Assembly (NCBI GenBank): GCA_947258975.1 | Contig: CAMYKK010000008.1 | Location: 1 to 64,000, forward strand | Length of the DNA stretch: 64,000 nucleotides | From: an uncultured Gammaproteobacteria bacterium | GTDB lineage: Bacteria > Pseudomonadota > Gammaproteobacteria > Arenicellales > JAANXG01 | Reading direction: 5' to 3' | Part shown: positions 45,191-54,964 of the stretch, piece after piece | Layout: each line of letters begins with the position of its first letter | Numbering within the stretch: position 1 is the stretch's first letter | Notes under the pieces: model-generated | Databases searched by the model: none | What the model was told of the DNA's origin: nothing | What the model saw: the letters and a program-made list of their open reading frames with translations, nothing else | Made by a program: the position numbers and the translations under genes

Positions 45191-45571
45191 GCACTCAGCA
45201 GCACGCGCAATTTGCGAATCTGGTGTTTGGCGCTTTCAGCCATTTCGAGGGCCAATTCAAGCGTTAACTCACCGACGCAATTGGTGAAGTGTCACTGGGG
45301 CTGTAGGATGGGGAATGCGGTCTGCTGTGCATCATCGGCAACCTCGCGTATCGTTTCAAGGCATTATTGCTGTTGTATTCGGCTCCAATTCCGCTGTTGA
45401 TCCCGAGCCGCGTTCTCACGCCGGCGCGTAGCCATGCTCAATGCACGCCGATCACCGAGCACTTATATAGAGTGTATCGGGAGGGTTAGCGGAAACTTGA
45501 ATCCCTGCGGATTCAATCAGGTGGACGCCAAAGCGCAGCCGAGGCCATTGATCGCATTGGACCAGCGTCCA
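45191..45571. other. Intergenic region downstream of the glycosyltransferase gene
   Basis: No supported gene, terminator or promoter was found in this stretch. Confidence 0.45.
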
Positions 45572-48500
45572 CTACGAAGCGGCGGCGGACCGCGCGCCCC
45601 CCGGTCCAGCTTTGTGGCTTAACTGAAACCGTTCGATCACCGCGTCGCAAAACAGGCACTCGAGCCACAGGTCCAGCCCGTCTTCCAGGAGCCGGTGTTG
45701 CCAAATCCACCTGCGCAGGGTGTCGCCCTGTGCCGCGAGCGCGTCGAGGTCGTTGACCCGCTCGCGGATGGCACTGACCCAGGCGGCCGGCTCATTGGGC
45801 AGTCTGGTAACCGGCCCAACACGATACGGGGCAATATCGGTCGCGATGACCGGCCAGCCCAGCGCCCCGTATTCGAGAATACGCAGATCGCTCTTGCACT
45901 CGTTGAACGCATTGATTTCCAGGGGCGCCAGCGCGAGATCCAGATCCAAAGACGCCAGTTTCTCCGGGTAGTGGCGGTAGGGCACTGGTTGGTGAAATTC
46001 CGCCACGTAAGGCCGTAGCGCTCGTGGACACATACCCATCATGACCCAATGTACCTCGCCGGCCAGCGCCGCCATCACCGGCGCCAGGATCGCGAGATCG
46101 CCGCGATGCTGTTGGGCGCCGACCCACCCGACGCGGGGTTTGGCTCGGTGCCGGCGCGGTGGCGCCAGTTGCTCCCAACGCCGCTGTTCCAGAAGATTCG
46201 GGACCACGCGCACGTCATCGATGAACTGGCGGTATAGCTCGGCCAGCGGTTGCGTGGGAACCACCAGCCGGTGGCAGTGCGACAGGGCCTTGCGGAGCCG
46301 CCGTTCGAGATCCACCGGTAAGCGATGCCGCTGGTCATTCTGGTCGGGGATCGCGAGCAGGTGGTCGTCGAGCCCGAACACCAGGAAAGCATCGCTTGAC
46401 GCCCGGTAGCGGGGCAGCCAGCGCAGGAACAGATCGGTGAAACCGTGTTGCATCAGCAAGGTATCGGGATCGACACGATTGAGTTCACACACCGTCGGCA
46501 CCCGCGCGCGTTCTACGCCCTCGTGATCGGGCAACAGCGCGAATTCCGCCTGCGCCGCCCGATCCAGGGCCGCCAGCGGTTGGCGCACGCGATATTGGCC
46601 GATGCCCTGGGCATTGAGCGGAAACGCCCACACGCGCGGCCGGGGGCGGTCCGGCGCAGTCCACGGCACCGCGATCTCGGCTTCCACGCGCATATCGCCA
46701 TCGGCCAGCGAGAGATTCGGGTTGTAGGCCGGGTCGTTTGCGAGCACATTGGGCCACCGGCGCAGCAGCGCCGAATTTCCCGTCTCGATGTTCGGATTCG
46801 CCGGCTGTGGCTGCCGCCTTTGCGGCGTGGCGGACCCATGGTGCAGCAACGTCGCGAACGGCGTCCACACCACCTTGTATCCCGCCTGCTGTGCGCGCAG
46901 GCAGAAATCAACGTCGTAGTGGTTTTCCGCAAACGCGCCGTCATCCAGGCCGCCCAATGCCTCCCACAACTTCCGCGAGAACAGCATGCAAGTGCCGGCG
47001 ACCGCCGAGTAATTCTGCGCGGTTTGCAGGCGTTCCAGAACTCCAGCGGATTGCATATCGTGTCCGGCAAAGACGTGCCCGGCGCCGTTTTGCATCCCGA
47101 GGACGAGGCCGGCGTGCTTGATGCGTCCGTTTAGATCGATGAGCCGGGCTCCCACTACGCCGACTTCGGGTCGCAGTACGTTTGCCACCATGCGCGTCAG
47201 CCATTCGTGGTGAACGACCTGGGTCTCGGGATCCAGCACCAAGAGCAGATCGCCCCGCGCCTGAGTTGTGGCGAAATTGATCAGTGACGGCAGTCCTTCG
47301 GCGCCGGGCCTGCGTACTACGCGCACGTTGCCGGCGCTTTCGCTTGCGAGCGCGTCCAGGACGTCGGAATCCTCGACGGTGGCGTAGTCGGCCAGGATAA
47401 TCTCGTAGTCGGCATAGCGGGTCTTGTCCAACAGGCTGGCGATGCAGAGCCGCAGCCAATGATTACGTCCGCTGACCGGGACTAGGATGGACACCGTCGG
47501 CTCGTCATTCACGTGGTAGTCCACGAAGAACGTACCCGGCACGGCGTTGTGATCGACTTGCGCCAGGATCTGGTTCCGATCAAGGTGCGCTTGAACGGCG
47601 CGCCGACAGTGATCGGCGGCGGCGGGCTCATCGCGGCCCGATTCCGGAAGGTCCGGGTGATGCACGAGTACCTCCGGGATGTGGCCGACCGCCGATTCGC
47701 CGGCCGCATCCAGCATGCGAAGCACCGCGTCGTACACGCCGGCACCACCGCCCACGCTGAAGCCGCCGATCGAGGTCAGCAGTTTACGCTGTGCCGGCAC
47801 CACGTCGCCTATGTAGGGGGTCGATCTCAGTAAGTCCAGGTTGAAGTCCGGTTTGAACAGCGGTTGATGGCGGGTGCCGTCCGCCGCAATGCGGTCCTGG
47901 TCACCGTAGAACAACCGCCACTGCGGATGCAGATTGATGTAATCGACCCATCGAAACAACGCTTCCGGGGAAAAAATCGTGCCTGCATTGAGCTGAACGA
48001 TCCAGTCCGCGCGAGAATCGCCAACCACGCCGTTGACCCCATCGATGAGATTGCCTTGCGTCTCGACCCACTCCAGATTGGGTAATCGATCAAAACTGTC
48101 GTCGGGGCAGGGACACGGAGAGACAACGCTCAGGCCCCATCCTTGGTACAACTGCTGCCCCAGACTGTCGAGGGTATCGGCGAGTGCATCCTCCTGACCT
48201 GCCTGGTGGGTGACGATAAGTTGGATGCTGGGCCGTACCTGCCACGCCAGCATCATCCGCTCCGCCATGTACTGTGCCTGGTTTTCGGTCAGCGTGTGGT
48301 GTTGTTGCCATTGCGCATACAGGTCTTGGGCGGTTGTGGTGGGATTGGCCGGTTTCGGATGTGTCTCGAGTTGCTTCAGCGTTTGTTCTCGTTTCCGTTC
48401 CACGTCGTGGTTTCCCGGCATTGCGTAGCGGGCGTAGATCCTGCGGTGCAGCTCGGGCAGGTCGCCGCGCGCGCGCTGACTCATGTTGTCGTTCGCCTCT

Positions 48501-50893
48501 CCCGGGCGCAGGCGGACCTCCGCGGTGATGCGCCGGACATGCTCGGGCGTGGTAATGCGGGCGAGACGCAGTAACAGGTCCCAGTCCTCCAGCGCGTTGA
48601 GCGTCACGTCGAAGTCCCCGGCGCAAGCGATTAACTCCCGCCGATGTACCCAGGTGTTGACCGGGATGAAGTTACCGATATGTAGCCGTTCCAGGGAGTA
48701 ATCGATGTGCGAATACGGCGCCGTGCGCGAGAGTTCCCGGCGATGGCCGTTCTCCAGGCGTTCGCGCACGTACTCGGCCTCGGTATAGACCAGGCCGGCA
48801 TTGTTCGCCCGCATGGCGCCGACAACCGTTTCGAGATGTTCCGGTAAAAACCGGTCATCGTCGTCGAGGTAGCAGAGCATCTCCCCCGAGGACATCGAAA
48901 TGCCGGTGTTGCGCGCCGCCGACAGGCCGCGATTGTGCAGATGCCGAATGTAGTGAATCCGGCCGCTTGGATCGGCGGCCGTAATCCAATCGCCGATATC
49001 CTCCCCGCCGTCGTTGACGACAATTGCTTCCCAATTTTCGTAGGTTTGCATTACCAGCGAGTCTACCGCGTCCTTTAACAGACCCGGACGGTCCATCGTC
49101 GTCACGATGACCGACACCAAAGGCCGATCAGCGAGTGGTGGCAGTTTCGGGGGGCCGTCTCGTGTGCCCGCATCGGCCAGCTGGCTGAAACGGCACAATA
49201 AAGGATTGTCCGGATGCTTGTGCAGCGCGTGCGCGAGTTTTCCGCGCAGTGGCGCCGGAGTCAGTTTCACGGCGTCCTCTGCGGCGGAAATCTCGCCGGA
49301 TCCAAATATGCCCGGATGATGCAGGACCAGCTGCGCGTACACGTGTACCAGATTGGCGCGCGTCTCCGCGACCATCGAGTTCTCCCGATTCCGATACAAA
49401 AACAGCGGTCTGGACAGATGGCGCGAGCGAAATCCATGGGCCGACGCCGCCAGCCAGAATTGCCAGTCCTCGCCGCCCACATACATGGCCGGCGAATAAC
49501 CGCCGATTCCCTCCCAGACTTCGCGGCGGTACAAGCTGCAATAGTCGTGGACGTTGTGCTGTTTGAGCGCATCCAGGGATACCTGGGCCTTGACGTGAAC
49601 GTGTTCGGCCAAACCGAAGTTCTGCTCGTCCACATAGACGATGGCGGTTTCCGGTTCGCGATCAAGAACCGCGACCGTTGCAGCGAGATAGTCCGGACGC
49701 AGTCTGTCGTCGGCGTCTAACGGCAGGAGGTAGCGCCCGCGGGATGCGGCTGCGCCCGCGTTGCGTGCGCTGGCCAAGCCACCGTTAGATGTTGTAATCA
49801 ACCGGATTCTCGATTCGTCGTGGTCTTCGACATAATCGGTCACCACCTGCGCCGTGTCGTCCGGACTCCCATCGTCGACAACCAAGCACTCCCAATCCGC
49901 AAAGTCCTGAGCCATTACGCTGTCCAAAGCCTCGGTCAGGTACTGCGCCTGACGGTAGCAGGGAATAATGATGCTGACCGTCGGGGTGCGGCTGGCAGCG
50001 GCCGGAGGGTGCGCGGGTAAGCGCCGTGCGAGCATACTGCGGACACGGCGTATATCTTGGTCATGTGCCCAGGCCGCCGCGCCAAAGGATTGGATGCGCC
50101 GGTTGAGAAAGTTCAGGATCTCCGGTTCGCAACCCTGCAGCCGTGCGGCGGCCTTGGAACGCATTGCCTGCTCGACTACATGGAGATGCGCCTTGAGCGG
50201 ACCGGTACTTGCGTAGAACTGCACCGAGACCTGCCCCGGATGGAAACGATAGCCGACGCCGACGGTGCTGGTGTAGTAAAAGTTTGGATTGATTATCGCG
50301 AAACGCGTGTACAAGTCCCAGTCGGCGCCAGGTACGGAAGGATGAAAATTGCCGACCCGGTTCAACTCGCTCCTGCGAAACACAACGGATGAGGGGACAA
50401 TATAGTTGTCGTGAATAAGCAGTAACGCAAGTTCATTACGGCCACCGGCATAATCGCGTTGGGGACGGCCGGGGTGCTGCGGCGTTTGCAAGATATCGCC
50501 GGCCGCATCGACAAACACCGGCGGTGCGTAGCCCAGGGAACACTCGGGATGCGCTTCGAGACCATCGATAATCCGCTCCAGGTGGCCTGGGAGTAGGTAG
50601 TCGTCCCCATGCAGCCACACATGATAGCGTCCGCTTCCAACTTCCAGGGCGTGGGTGTTGTTACGGCGTGGTCCGATGTTTTCCGGGTTTCTTACATAGG
50701 TGATGCGCCTATCCGCAAGGAAATCTTCGACCACGCCTTGGGTGCTGTCCGCAGAGCAGTCGTCCAGAATAATGATCTCCATCGCTGCAACGCTCTGCAG
50801 TTGGATACTCTCAATGCAGCGGCCGATGAAACGTTCGTGGTTATAGGTCGATATCACCACGGTTAAGAGCACGTGGTCGGCTATGTCATTCAT
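45572..50893 (-). CDS. Giant multi-domain glycosyltransferase (several GT2 modules and a C-terminal GT4-like module)
   Basis: 1773 residues, with GT-A starts at about 8 (LTVVISTYNHERFIGRCIESIQ), 308 (VSIIIPCYRQAQYLTEALDSV), 612 (VSVIVTTMDRPGLLKDAVDSLV), 920 (degenerate, IQLIVTHQAGQEDALADTLDSL) and 1135 (VSILVPVSGRNHWLRLCIASLL). Acidic donor/metal motifs are seen in most (LHGDD, LDADD, LDDDD); the fourth has LNAG and is probably inactive. The end (about 1440-1760) is a GT4-like module. It probably builds a sugar chain on flagellin or a surface polymer. The stop side is unlinked to the next gene, while the start overlaps the aminotransferase gene by 4 bases. Confidence 0.85.
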   Translation of the reverse strand: MNDIADHVLLTVVISTYNHERFIGRCIESIQLQSVAAMEIIILDDCSADSTQGVVEDFLADRRITYVRNPENIGPRRNNTHALEVGSGRYHVWLHGDDYLLPGHLERIIDGLEAHPECSLGYAPPVFVDAAGDILQTPQHPGRPQRDYAGGRNELALLLIHDNYIVPSSVVFRRSELNRVGNFHPSVPGADWDLYTRFAIINPNFYYTSTVGVGYRFHPGQVSVQFYASTGPLKAHLHVVEQAMRSKAAARLQGCEPEILNFLNRRIQSFGAAAWAHDQDIRRVRSMLARRLPAHPPAAASRTPTVSIIIPCYRQAQYLTEALDSVMAQDFADWECLVVDDGSPDDTAQVVTDYVEDHDESRIRLITTSNGGLASARNAGAAASRGRYLLPLDADDRLRPDYLAATVAVLDREPETAIVYVDEQNFGLAEHVHVKAQVSLDALKQHNVHDYCSLYRREVWEGIGGYSPAMYVGGEDWQFWLAASAHGFRSRHLSRPLFLYRNRENSMVAETRANLVHVYAQLVLHHPGIFGSGEISAAEDAVKLTPAPLRGKLAHALHKHPDNPLLCRFSQLADAGTRDGPPKLPPLADRPLVSVIVTTMDRPGLLKDAVDSLVMQTYENWEAIVVNDGGEDIGDWITAADPSGRIHYIRHLHNRGLSAARNTGISMSSGEMLCYLDDDDRFLPEHLETVVGAMRANNAGLVYTEAEYVRERLENGHRRELSRTAPYSHIDYSLERLHIGNFIPVNTWVHRRELIACAGDFDVTLNALEDWDLLLRLARITTPEHVRRITAEVRLRPGEANDNMSQRARGDLPELHRRIYARYAMPGNHDVERKREQTLKQLETHPKPANPTTTAQDLYAQWQQHHTLTENQAQYMAERMMLAWQVRPSIQLIVTHQAGQEDALADTLDSLGQQLYQGWGLSVVSPCPCPDDSFDRLPNLEWVETQGNLIDGVNGVVGDSRADWIVQLNAGTIFSPEALFRWVDYINLHPQWRLFYGDQDRIAADGTRHQPLFKPDFNLDLLRSTPYIGDVVPAQRKLLTSIGGFSVGGGAGVYDAVLRMLDAAGESAVGHIPEVLVHHPDLPESGRDEPAAADHCRRAVQAHLDRNQILAQVDHNAVPGTFFVDYHVNDEPTVSILVPVSGRNHWLRLCIASLLDKTRYADYEIILADYATVEDSDVLDALASESAGNVRVVRRPGAEGLPSLINFATTQARGDLLLVLDPETQVVHHEWLTRMVANVLRPEVGVVGARLIDLNGRIKHAGLVLGMQNGAGHVFAGHDMQSAGVLERLQTAQNYSAVAGTCMLFSRKLWEALGGLDDGAFAENHYDVDFCLRAQQAGYKVVWTPFATLLHHGSATPQRRQPQPANPNIETGNSALLRRWPNVLANDPAYNPNLSLADGDMRVEAEIAVPWTAPDRPRPRVWAFPLNAQGIGQYRVRQPLAALDRAAQAEFALLPDHEGVERARVPTVCELNRVDPDTLLMQHGFTDLFLRWLPRYRASSDAFLVFGLDDHLLAIPDQNDQRHRLPVDLERRLRKALSHCHRLVVPTQPLAELYRQFIDDVRVVPNLLEQRRWEQLAPPRRHRAKPRVGWVGAQQHRGDLAILAPVMAALAGEVHWVMMGMCPRALRPYVAEFHQPVPYRHYPEKLASLDLDLALAPLEINAFNECKSDLRILEYGALGWPVIATDIAPYRVGPVTRLPNEPAAWVSAIRERVNDLDALAAQGDTLRRWIWQHRLLEDGLDLWLECLFCDAVIERFQLSHKAGPGGARSAAAS

Positions 50894-52116
50894 TTTTGCG
50901 AGCTCGTAAATCTGGCGCTGTGGTTGTGTTTTGCGAGTTGGTGGGAGACCTCGATCCGCCCGTCGAGTATGCGTTGAATCAGGCTAACGATGCGGCGGAT
51001 ATCGGCTGCGGTCACTGCGGTTCCGGTGGGCAGCGTCAAAACCCGGGCGAGCGTCTCATCCGTCAACGTGAGGATCTGGCCTGCAGGCTTGGGCCGGGAG
51101 CGGTAGGGCTCCATATGATGACACCCCGGGTAAAAGTAACGTCTGGCGTCAACGCCCTCGGTATGCAGGACCTGCATAATTTGATCGCGGTGCAGACCGG
51201 TGGCAACGTCGTCGACTTCGATCACGATGTATTGATAGTTGTTTCGCTCCGATGCGTCGTATTCGACGAGGCTGATTCCTTCTACGTTCGTGAGGCCCTC
51301 GAGATAGGCGCAATAATTAGCATGATTGTGCGCGATGAAGCCGTCCATTGCCTCCAGCGACGTGAGACCCATGGCGGCTGCCACTTCATTCATCTTGCCG
51401 TTGATGCCCACGTGTATGACCTGATCGCGGTCTGCAAATCCGAAGTTCTGCATCAAACGGATCCGTTCCGCCAGCGCGTCGTCGTTGGTGGCGACCGCTC
51501 CACCCTCAAAGGTGTTGACGAATTTCGTGGCGTGGAAGCTGAAAATCTCCGCGCTGCCGAATCCGCCAACCGGCTTTCCCTTGTAGGTGCAACCGAATGC
51601 ATGGGAGGAGTCGAATACGACCGCCAGGCCGCGGCCGGCGGCCTTGGCAACGACCGTGCCGATATCCACGGTGCGCCCCCACAAATTCACCGGGATGATG
51701 CCGCTGGTCAGCGACGTGGCCAGGCGGTCGATGCCGCGGGGGTCCAGATGGTGTGTGGAAGGCGCGATGTCCGCGAAGATCGGCCGCACGCGCTGCCATT
51801 CCAATGCGTGGGCGGTGGCAACAAACGTCAGTGCGGGGACGATCGCGTTGCCCTTGAAATTCAGGGCCCGGGTGGCAATTTCCAATGCCGCTGTGCCGTT
51901 GCTCATGGTCAAGCAGTGTTTGACGTCCAACAGCTCAGCCATGCGGCACTCCAATTCGCGGACCAGCGGACCGCGGTTGGTGAGTTGGCGCCTGTTCAGC
52001 AGGTTTTCAACACGAGTGAGAAATCGCTTCGTGTCGCCGATGTTTGGAGTGCCGACATGGAGTGTGTGGCGGAATTCGGGTTCACCACCGAACAGGGCGA
52101 GCCGTTTGATGCTCAC
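50890..52116 (-). CDS. DegT/DnrJ/EryC1-type sugar aminotransferase
   Basis: 408 residues from GTG 52116, which overlaps the methyltransferase stop (GTGA); the frame continues upstream as a shadow within that gene. PLP-binding features are D169 and H172 in VVFDSSHAFGC and the Schiff-base lysine K198 in FSFHATKFVN, followed by GGAVATND. Such enzymes transfer an amino group to a keto-sugar nucleotide. The neighbours suggest an amino sugar used in flagellar or surface glycan synthesis. Confidence 0.9.
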   Translation of the reverse strand: MSIKRLALFGGEPEFRHTLHVGTPNIGDTKRFLTRVENLLNRRQLTNRGPLVRELECRMAELLDVKHCLTMSNGTAALEIATRALNFKGNAIVPALTFVATAHALEWQRVRPIFADIAPSTHHLDPRGIDRLATSLTSGIIPVNLWGRTVDIGTVVAKAAGRGLAVVFDSSHAFGCTYKGKPVGGFGSAEIFSFHATKFVNTFEGGAVATNDDALAERIRLMQNFGFADRDQVIHVGINGKMNEVAAAMGLTSLEAMDGFIAHNHANYCAYLEGLTNVEGISLVEYDASERNNYQYIVIEVDDVATGLHRDQIMQVLHTEGVDARRYFYPGCHHMEPYRSRPKPAGQILTLTDETLARVLTLPTGTAVTAADIRRIVSLIQRILDGRIEVSHQLAKHNHSARFTSSQK

Positions 52117-52988
52117 GATGGTTCTCCCGCGGCGCGGCATAAGATCAATGGCCGCCGGTAGAATTCGCCGGGAAAGCGGTCCAGGTCGAGCCACGGTGCT
52201 CGTGCGCACATATTCTGCGCGGTAATCGCCGTTTCGGAGCGGGCTAGCGCGCAGATGTCGTTGGCCAGAGAGCCGGGCAGGTTGCGAAACCGGATGTCGC
52301 CGTCCGGGAGTTGTTGGGCAAAGGCGATATGATCGACGGTCCACCCGGCGGTCTGGAGCAGGCCGGTAAGAAATGCCAGTTTGCGCGGTTCGTCCCGGGC
52401 ATCGACGATTGGATTGGATTTATCACCCCCGCGATTGGTGCCCATCTGAAACAACATTCTATTTCCCGCTTGCCGCAGGCCGCTCAGCAGTGTCACTGCC
52501 GTGTGCCGGAAGTTGTCGTTGTTCCGCCCGACATCGACATCGAAGTCACAACCCAGATGGTGTAACACGTTCATGAACAGCACCAGGTCGTAGCGCGGCA
52601 GCTGGTGTGCGTCTTCCACCTCGACCGGTTTCGGGTCGATGTCGAGGTTGTACAATTGAAATGCGCAGCGCACCAGGCGCATGAATTCCACGTGCTGTGG
52701 ATGGAGCTCGTAAGCGGTGAATTGGCAGTTCGTAAAACGTTGCGCCAGGCTCAGTGAGAAATACCCGGTATTTGCCCCGATATCGACGACGTGCTCGCCG
52801 GGCCGCAGGGGACAGTGTTCCAGCAGGTATCGGTAACGGGGTTTATCGCTGCGCCAGCCTTCATCAATTGAAACTTGGAATCCCAGCGCTTCCTCAACAA
52901 AGGTAGGCACGTTCTGGTACGAGGCATGTTTTGAGCCGTCGAAGTAGAGGGTCCGCAACTCGGTTATCAGATCGACGGCGGTCCTCAT
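52113..52988 (-). CDS. SAM-dependent methyltransferase
   Basis: 291 residues from ATG 52988, which overlaps the preceding stop (ATGA). The SAM-binding motif I is HVVDIGANTGYFSLSL (66-81), followed by TAYELHPQHVEF and YDLVLFMNVLHHLG as motifs II-IV of class I enzymes. It may methylate a sugar or a small carrier-linked compound in the glycan cassette; the acceptor is unknown. Confidence 0.87.
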   Translation of the reverse strand: MRTAVDLITELRTLYFDGSKHASYQNVPTFVEEALGFQVSIDEGWRSDKPRYRYLLEHCPLRPGEHVVDIGANTGYFSLSLAQRFTNCQFTAYELHPQHVEFMRLVRCAFQLYNLDIDPKPVEVEDAHQLPRYDLVLFMNVLHHLGCDFDVDVGRNNDNFRHTAVTLLSGLRQAGNRMLFQMGTNRGGDKSNPIVDARDEPRKLAFLTGLLQTAGWTVDHIAFAQQLPDGDIRFRNLPGSLANDICALARSETAITAQNMCARAPWLDLDRFPGEFYRRPLILCRAAGEPS

Positions 52989-54373
52989 ATTTCCCCCCGT
53001 CTTCGCATCGTGAACGCGTGGATTATTTCGTGAAGAAACAAGCGCGCGGTGTCGGGACGCAGGTAGATATCCGAGCACACGCCACGTGCAATGTCCGCAA
53101 AGCGTAGCCGGCGATTAGCGGGGTGTTTCTGCAGCGTGTGGTGCGCCAATAGATTTTGCAGTGCGCCGCCCAGCCAGAAATACCTGGCGCTACGGATATC
53201 GGTGGCCCCCATACCCGTTACCGGAGCACCCAGCTGATCCTGTATAAAGGCGCGCACGAGATTACTGCCGCCATCCATGGATAACTGCAGCGGCCCCCAT
53301 AACCTGGGGTTGGCTTCAATCATCGTGAACTGACCGCCACTTCCTTTCAGTTCGATCATTATCAGGCCGTGAAATTCGAGTCCGAGTAATACGGACTTGT
53401 AGCTTTCAGCGATGGGCGCTTGATGCAGATTTGCGCTGCGCGCCAAGATGATCGATTTGCCTTCGGCCTGTTGTAATAGATTCTCCTGCGAAAACCGGAC
53501 GTCGCTGCCGTCCCGCCGGATATAGAACAGGAGATAGTGGCTGGGACCCGGCACGTAGGCCTGATAGAAATACTCTCTGGTATTGTGTCGTAGGAGGAAC
53601 TGTTGCAGCTCGGCATCGCTGCGCAAAATCACCGGATAGAGGATGCGGCCGCCAACGAGATTCCGATACGGTTTGGCCACGCACGGGAATTCGATGTTGT
53701 CCACAGACCCGTACAGGTGTGGCACGATCAGTCCCCGTGATTCGCAAATAGAATGGAAGCTGTACTTATTGGAAATCCGCCGATACGTCTGCGTATCCAC
53801 GAGCGGCAGAGTGCAGCCCAGTCCGGTCAGTGCGGTGCGATGATCCAACAGGAACCGGTTCAGTGCCTCGGATGAGGGGCAGATGCAATAGGAGCCGGCG
53901 CCGCTGTGGGCTCGAGCTTGGATGATGGCGCGGGAGACATCGGTCCAGTTCAACTCGTCTACCTGCCGCGTTGCATGGATGTGGCTCTTGAAGCGTGTCT
54001 TTTGCAGCGTGTCATCCACGCCCCGCGAGATGATCGAAAAACGCCTCCCCAGCCGCTCCAGTTCACGGCAGAATGCGACAATTGCGCGCGGATTGGTGCC
54101 GCCAAAGATCAGAAACGCCTCGGCGCCCCGGTGGCCGGGGTTAACCAGGCGTGGTGACGGGTAGGACGGCTGTGGTGCGGGCAGAGCCAATAGCGCTGTC
54201 TTTAGTTGGTCCGTTGGCGTTATCACTGTAACTTGCAAGTTCCGTACCACGGCCGGAAACCGTGGGTTGGCACGCCACACGTCAAGGTTTTGACGCGCAA
54301 AAGCGGCAACGGGCTGCCCGGCGCGGCAAATCTTCGACGTGCAGACTTCGAACAGTGAGGCGGATGCAAACAC
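52985..54373 (-). CDS. ATP-grasp carboxylate-amine ligase-like protein
   Basis: Up to 462 residues from GTG 54373; the true start may be further in. After an N-terminal Rossmann-like part (AFLIFGGTNPRAIVAFCRELERLG), the ATP-grasp core has the binding lysine in FPCVAKPYRNLVGG and the metal ligands E and N in FTMIEANPRLWGPLQLSMDGG. This class joins a carboxylate to an amine or thiol using ATP. Together with the aminotransferase it could attach an amino acid or acyl group to an amino sugar. First gene of the cassette, with coupled stop/start downstream. Confidence 0.8.
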   Translation of the reverse strand: MFASASLFEVCTSKICRAGQPVAAFARQNLDVWRANPRFPAVVRNLQVTVITPTDQLKTALLALPAPQPSYPSPRLVNPGHRGAEAFLIFGGTNPRAIVAFCRELERLGRRFSIISRGVDDTLQKTRFKSHIHATRQVDELNWTDVSRAIIQARAHSGAGSYCICPSSEALNRFLLDHRTALTGLGCTLPLVDTQTYRRISNKYSFHSICESRGLIVPHLYGSVDNIEFPCVAKPYRNLVGGRILYPVILRSDAELQQFLLRHNTREYFYQAYVPGPSHYLLFYIRRDGSDVRFSQENLLQQAEGKSIILARSANLHQAPIAESYKSVLLGLEFHGLIMIELKGSGGQFTMIEANPRLWGPLQLSMDGGSNLVRAFIQDQLGAPVTGMGATDIRSARYFWLGGALQNLLAHHTLQKHPANRRLRFADIARGVCSDIYLRPDTARLFLHEIIHAFTMRRRGEI

Positions 54374-54411
54374 CGCGGGCGCGCGCGGCCGGGTGTCGGG
54401 AAAAACCGGTT

Positions 54412-54420
54412 TCTATAACA
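54412..54420 (-). promoter_or_regulatory. Possible extended -10 promoter of the glycan cassette
   Basis: The minus strand reads TGTTATAGA, a TGn extended -10 box, about 40 bases before the ATP-grasp start. No good -35 box and no sigma-28 or sigma-54 element was found in 54374-54679; nothing else is evident there. Confidence 0.35.
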
Positions 54421-54679
54421 AATCGATCAACAACGGTTTGCAGGCTTCTTTAATTAGCGAGATCGCTACGAGGCTTAAGTAAGTGCCGTTCGGCCCAGTG
54501 TTGCGTCTTCTCTCGTTACATAGCCCGCTATGCGTGTCTATAAATCGTCAAACCGATGTCGATTTCCCACCCGCCTCACTACGATAACCGAAGTCAGGCA
54601 GACTGCTCTGCCGAATTTTGCGTGCGTAACGGGACGGTGAAGGGATCGGGAGGCGGGACGCCTTGGTGTAGTTCGCGGG

Positions 54680-54964
54680 TCAGCTGATTGGTGACCGGTT
54701 TGATTGCAGTTGGTAGATGAATGCCAACACCTCCGCGACGGCCTGGTAGAGTTGTACCGGGATTTCAGCGTCGAGTTCGACTTGCGCGAGCAGGCCGACC
54801 AGTTCGTGGTCTTCGTGCAGCGGCACGCCCGCTTCTTTGGCGATGCCGATGATCTGTTCGGCGATAATGCCGCGTCCCTTCGCCACCACTCGGGGCGCAC
54901 CCTGGTCGCGTTCATACTTGAGCGCGACGGCGTTGGCGTATTCATTATGGTGGGTTTTTTTCAC
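54680..54964 (-). CDS. FlhB C-terminal-like export switch protein (FhlB type)
   Basis: 94 residues from GTG 54964, overlapping the fliK stop (GTGA). The whole protein corresponds to the cytoplasmic substrate-specificity domain of FlhB: EYANAVALKYERDQGAPRVVAKGRGIIAEQIIGIAKEAGVPLHEDHELVGLLAQVELDAEIPVQLYQAVAEVLAFIYQL. There are no membrane helices, and the NPTH autocleavage motif is absent; THHN-EYANAV stands at that place. Such free FlhB-like proteins can replace or modulate the FlhB switch during hook-to-filament change. Confidence 0.88.
   Translation of the reverse strand: MKKTHHNEYANAVALKYERDQGAPRVVAKGRGIIAEQIIGIAKEAGVPLHEDHELVGLLAQVELDAEIPVQLYQAVAEVLAFIYQLQSNRSPIS

Noticed and set aside
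46445-47134. 229-codon plus-strand frame inside the giant glycosyltransferase gene
   Set aside because: Antisense shadow; no motif, start signal or composition typical of a real protein.
50896-52161. Long plus-strand open frame (421 codons) opposite the aminotransferase gene
   Set aside because: It mirrors a well-supported DegT-family gene, has no ribosome site and shows Arg/Gly/Val-rich composition typical of antisense frames in GC-rich DNA.
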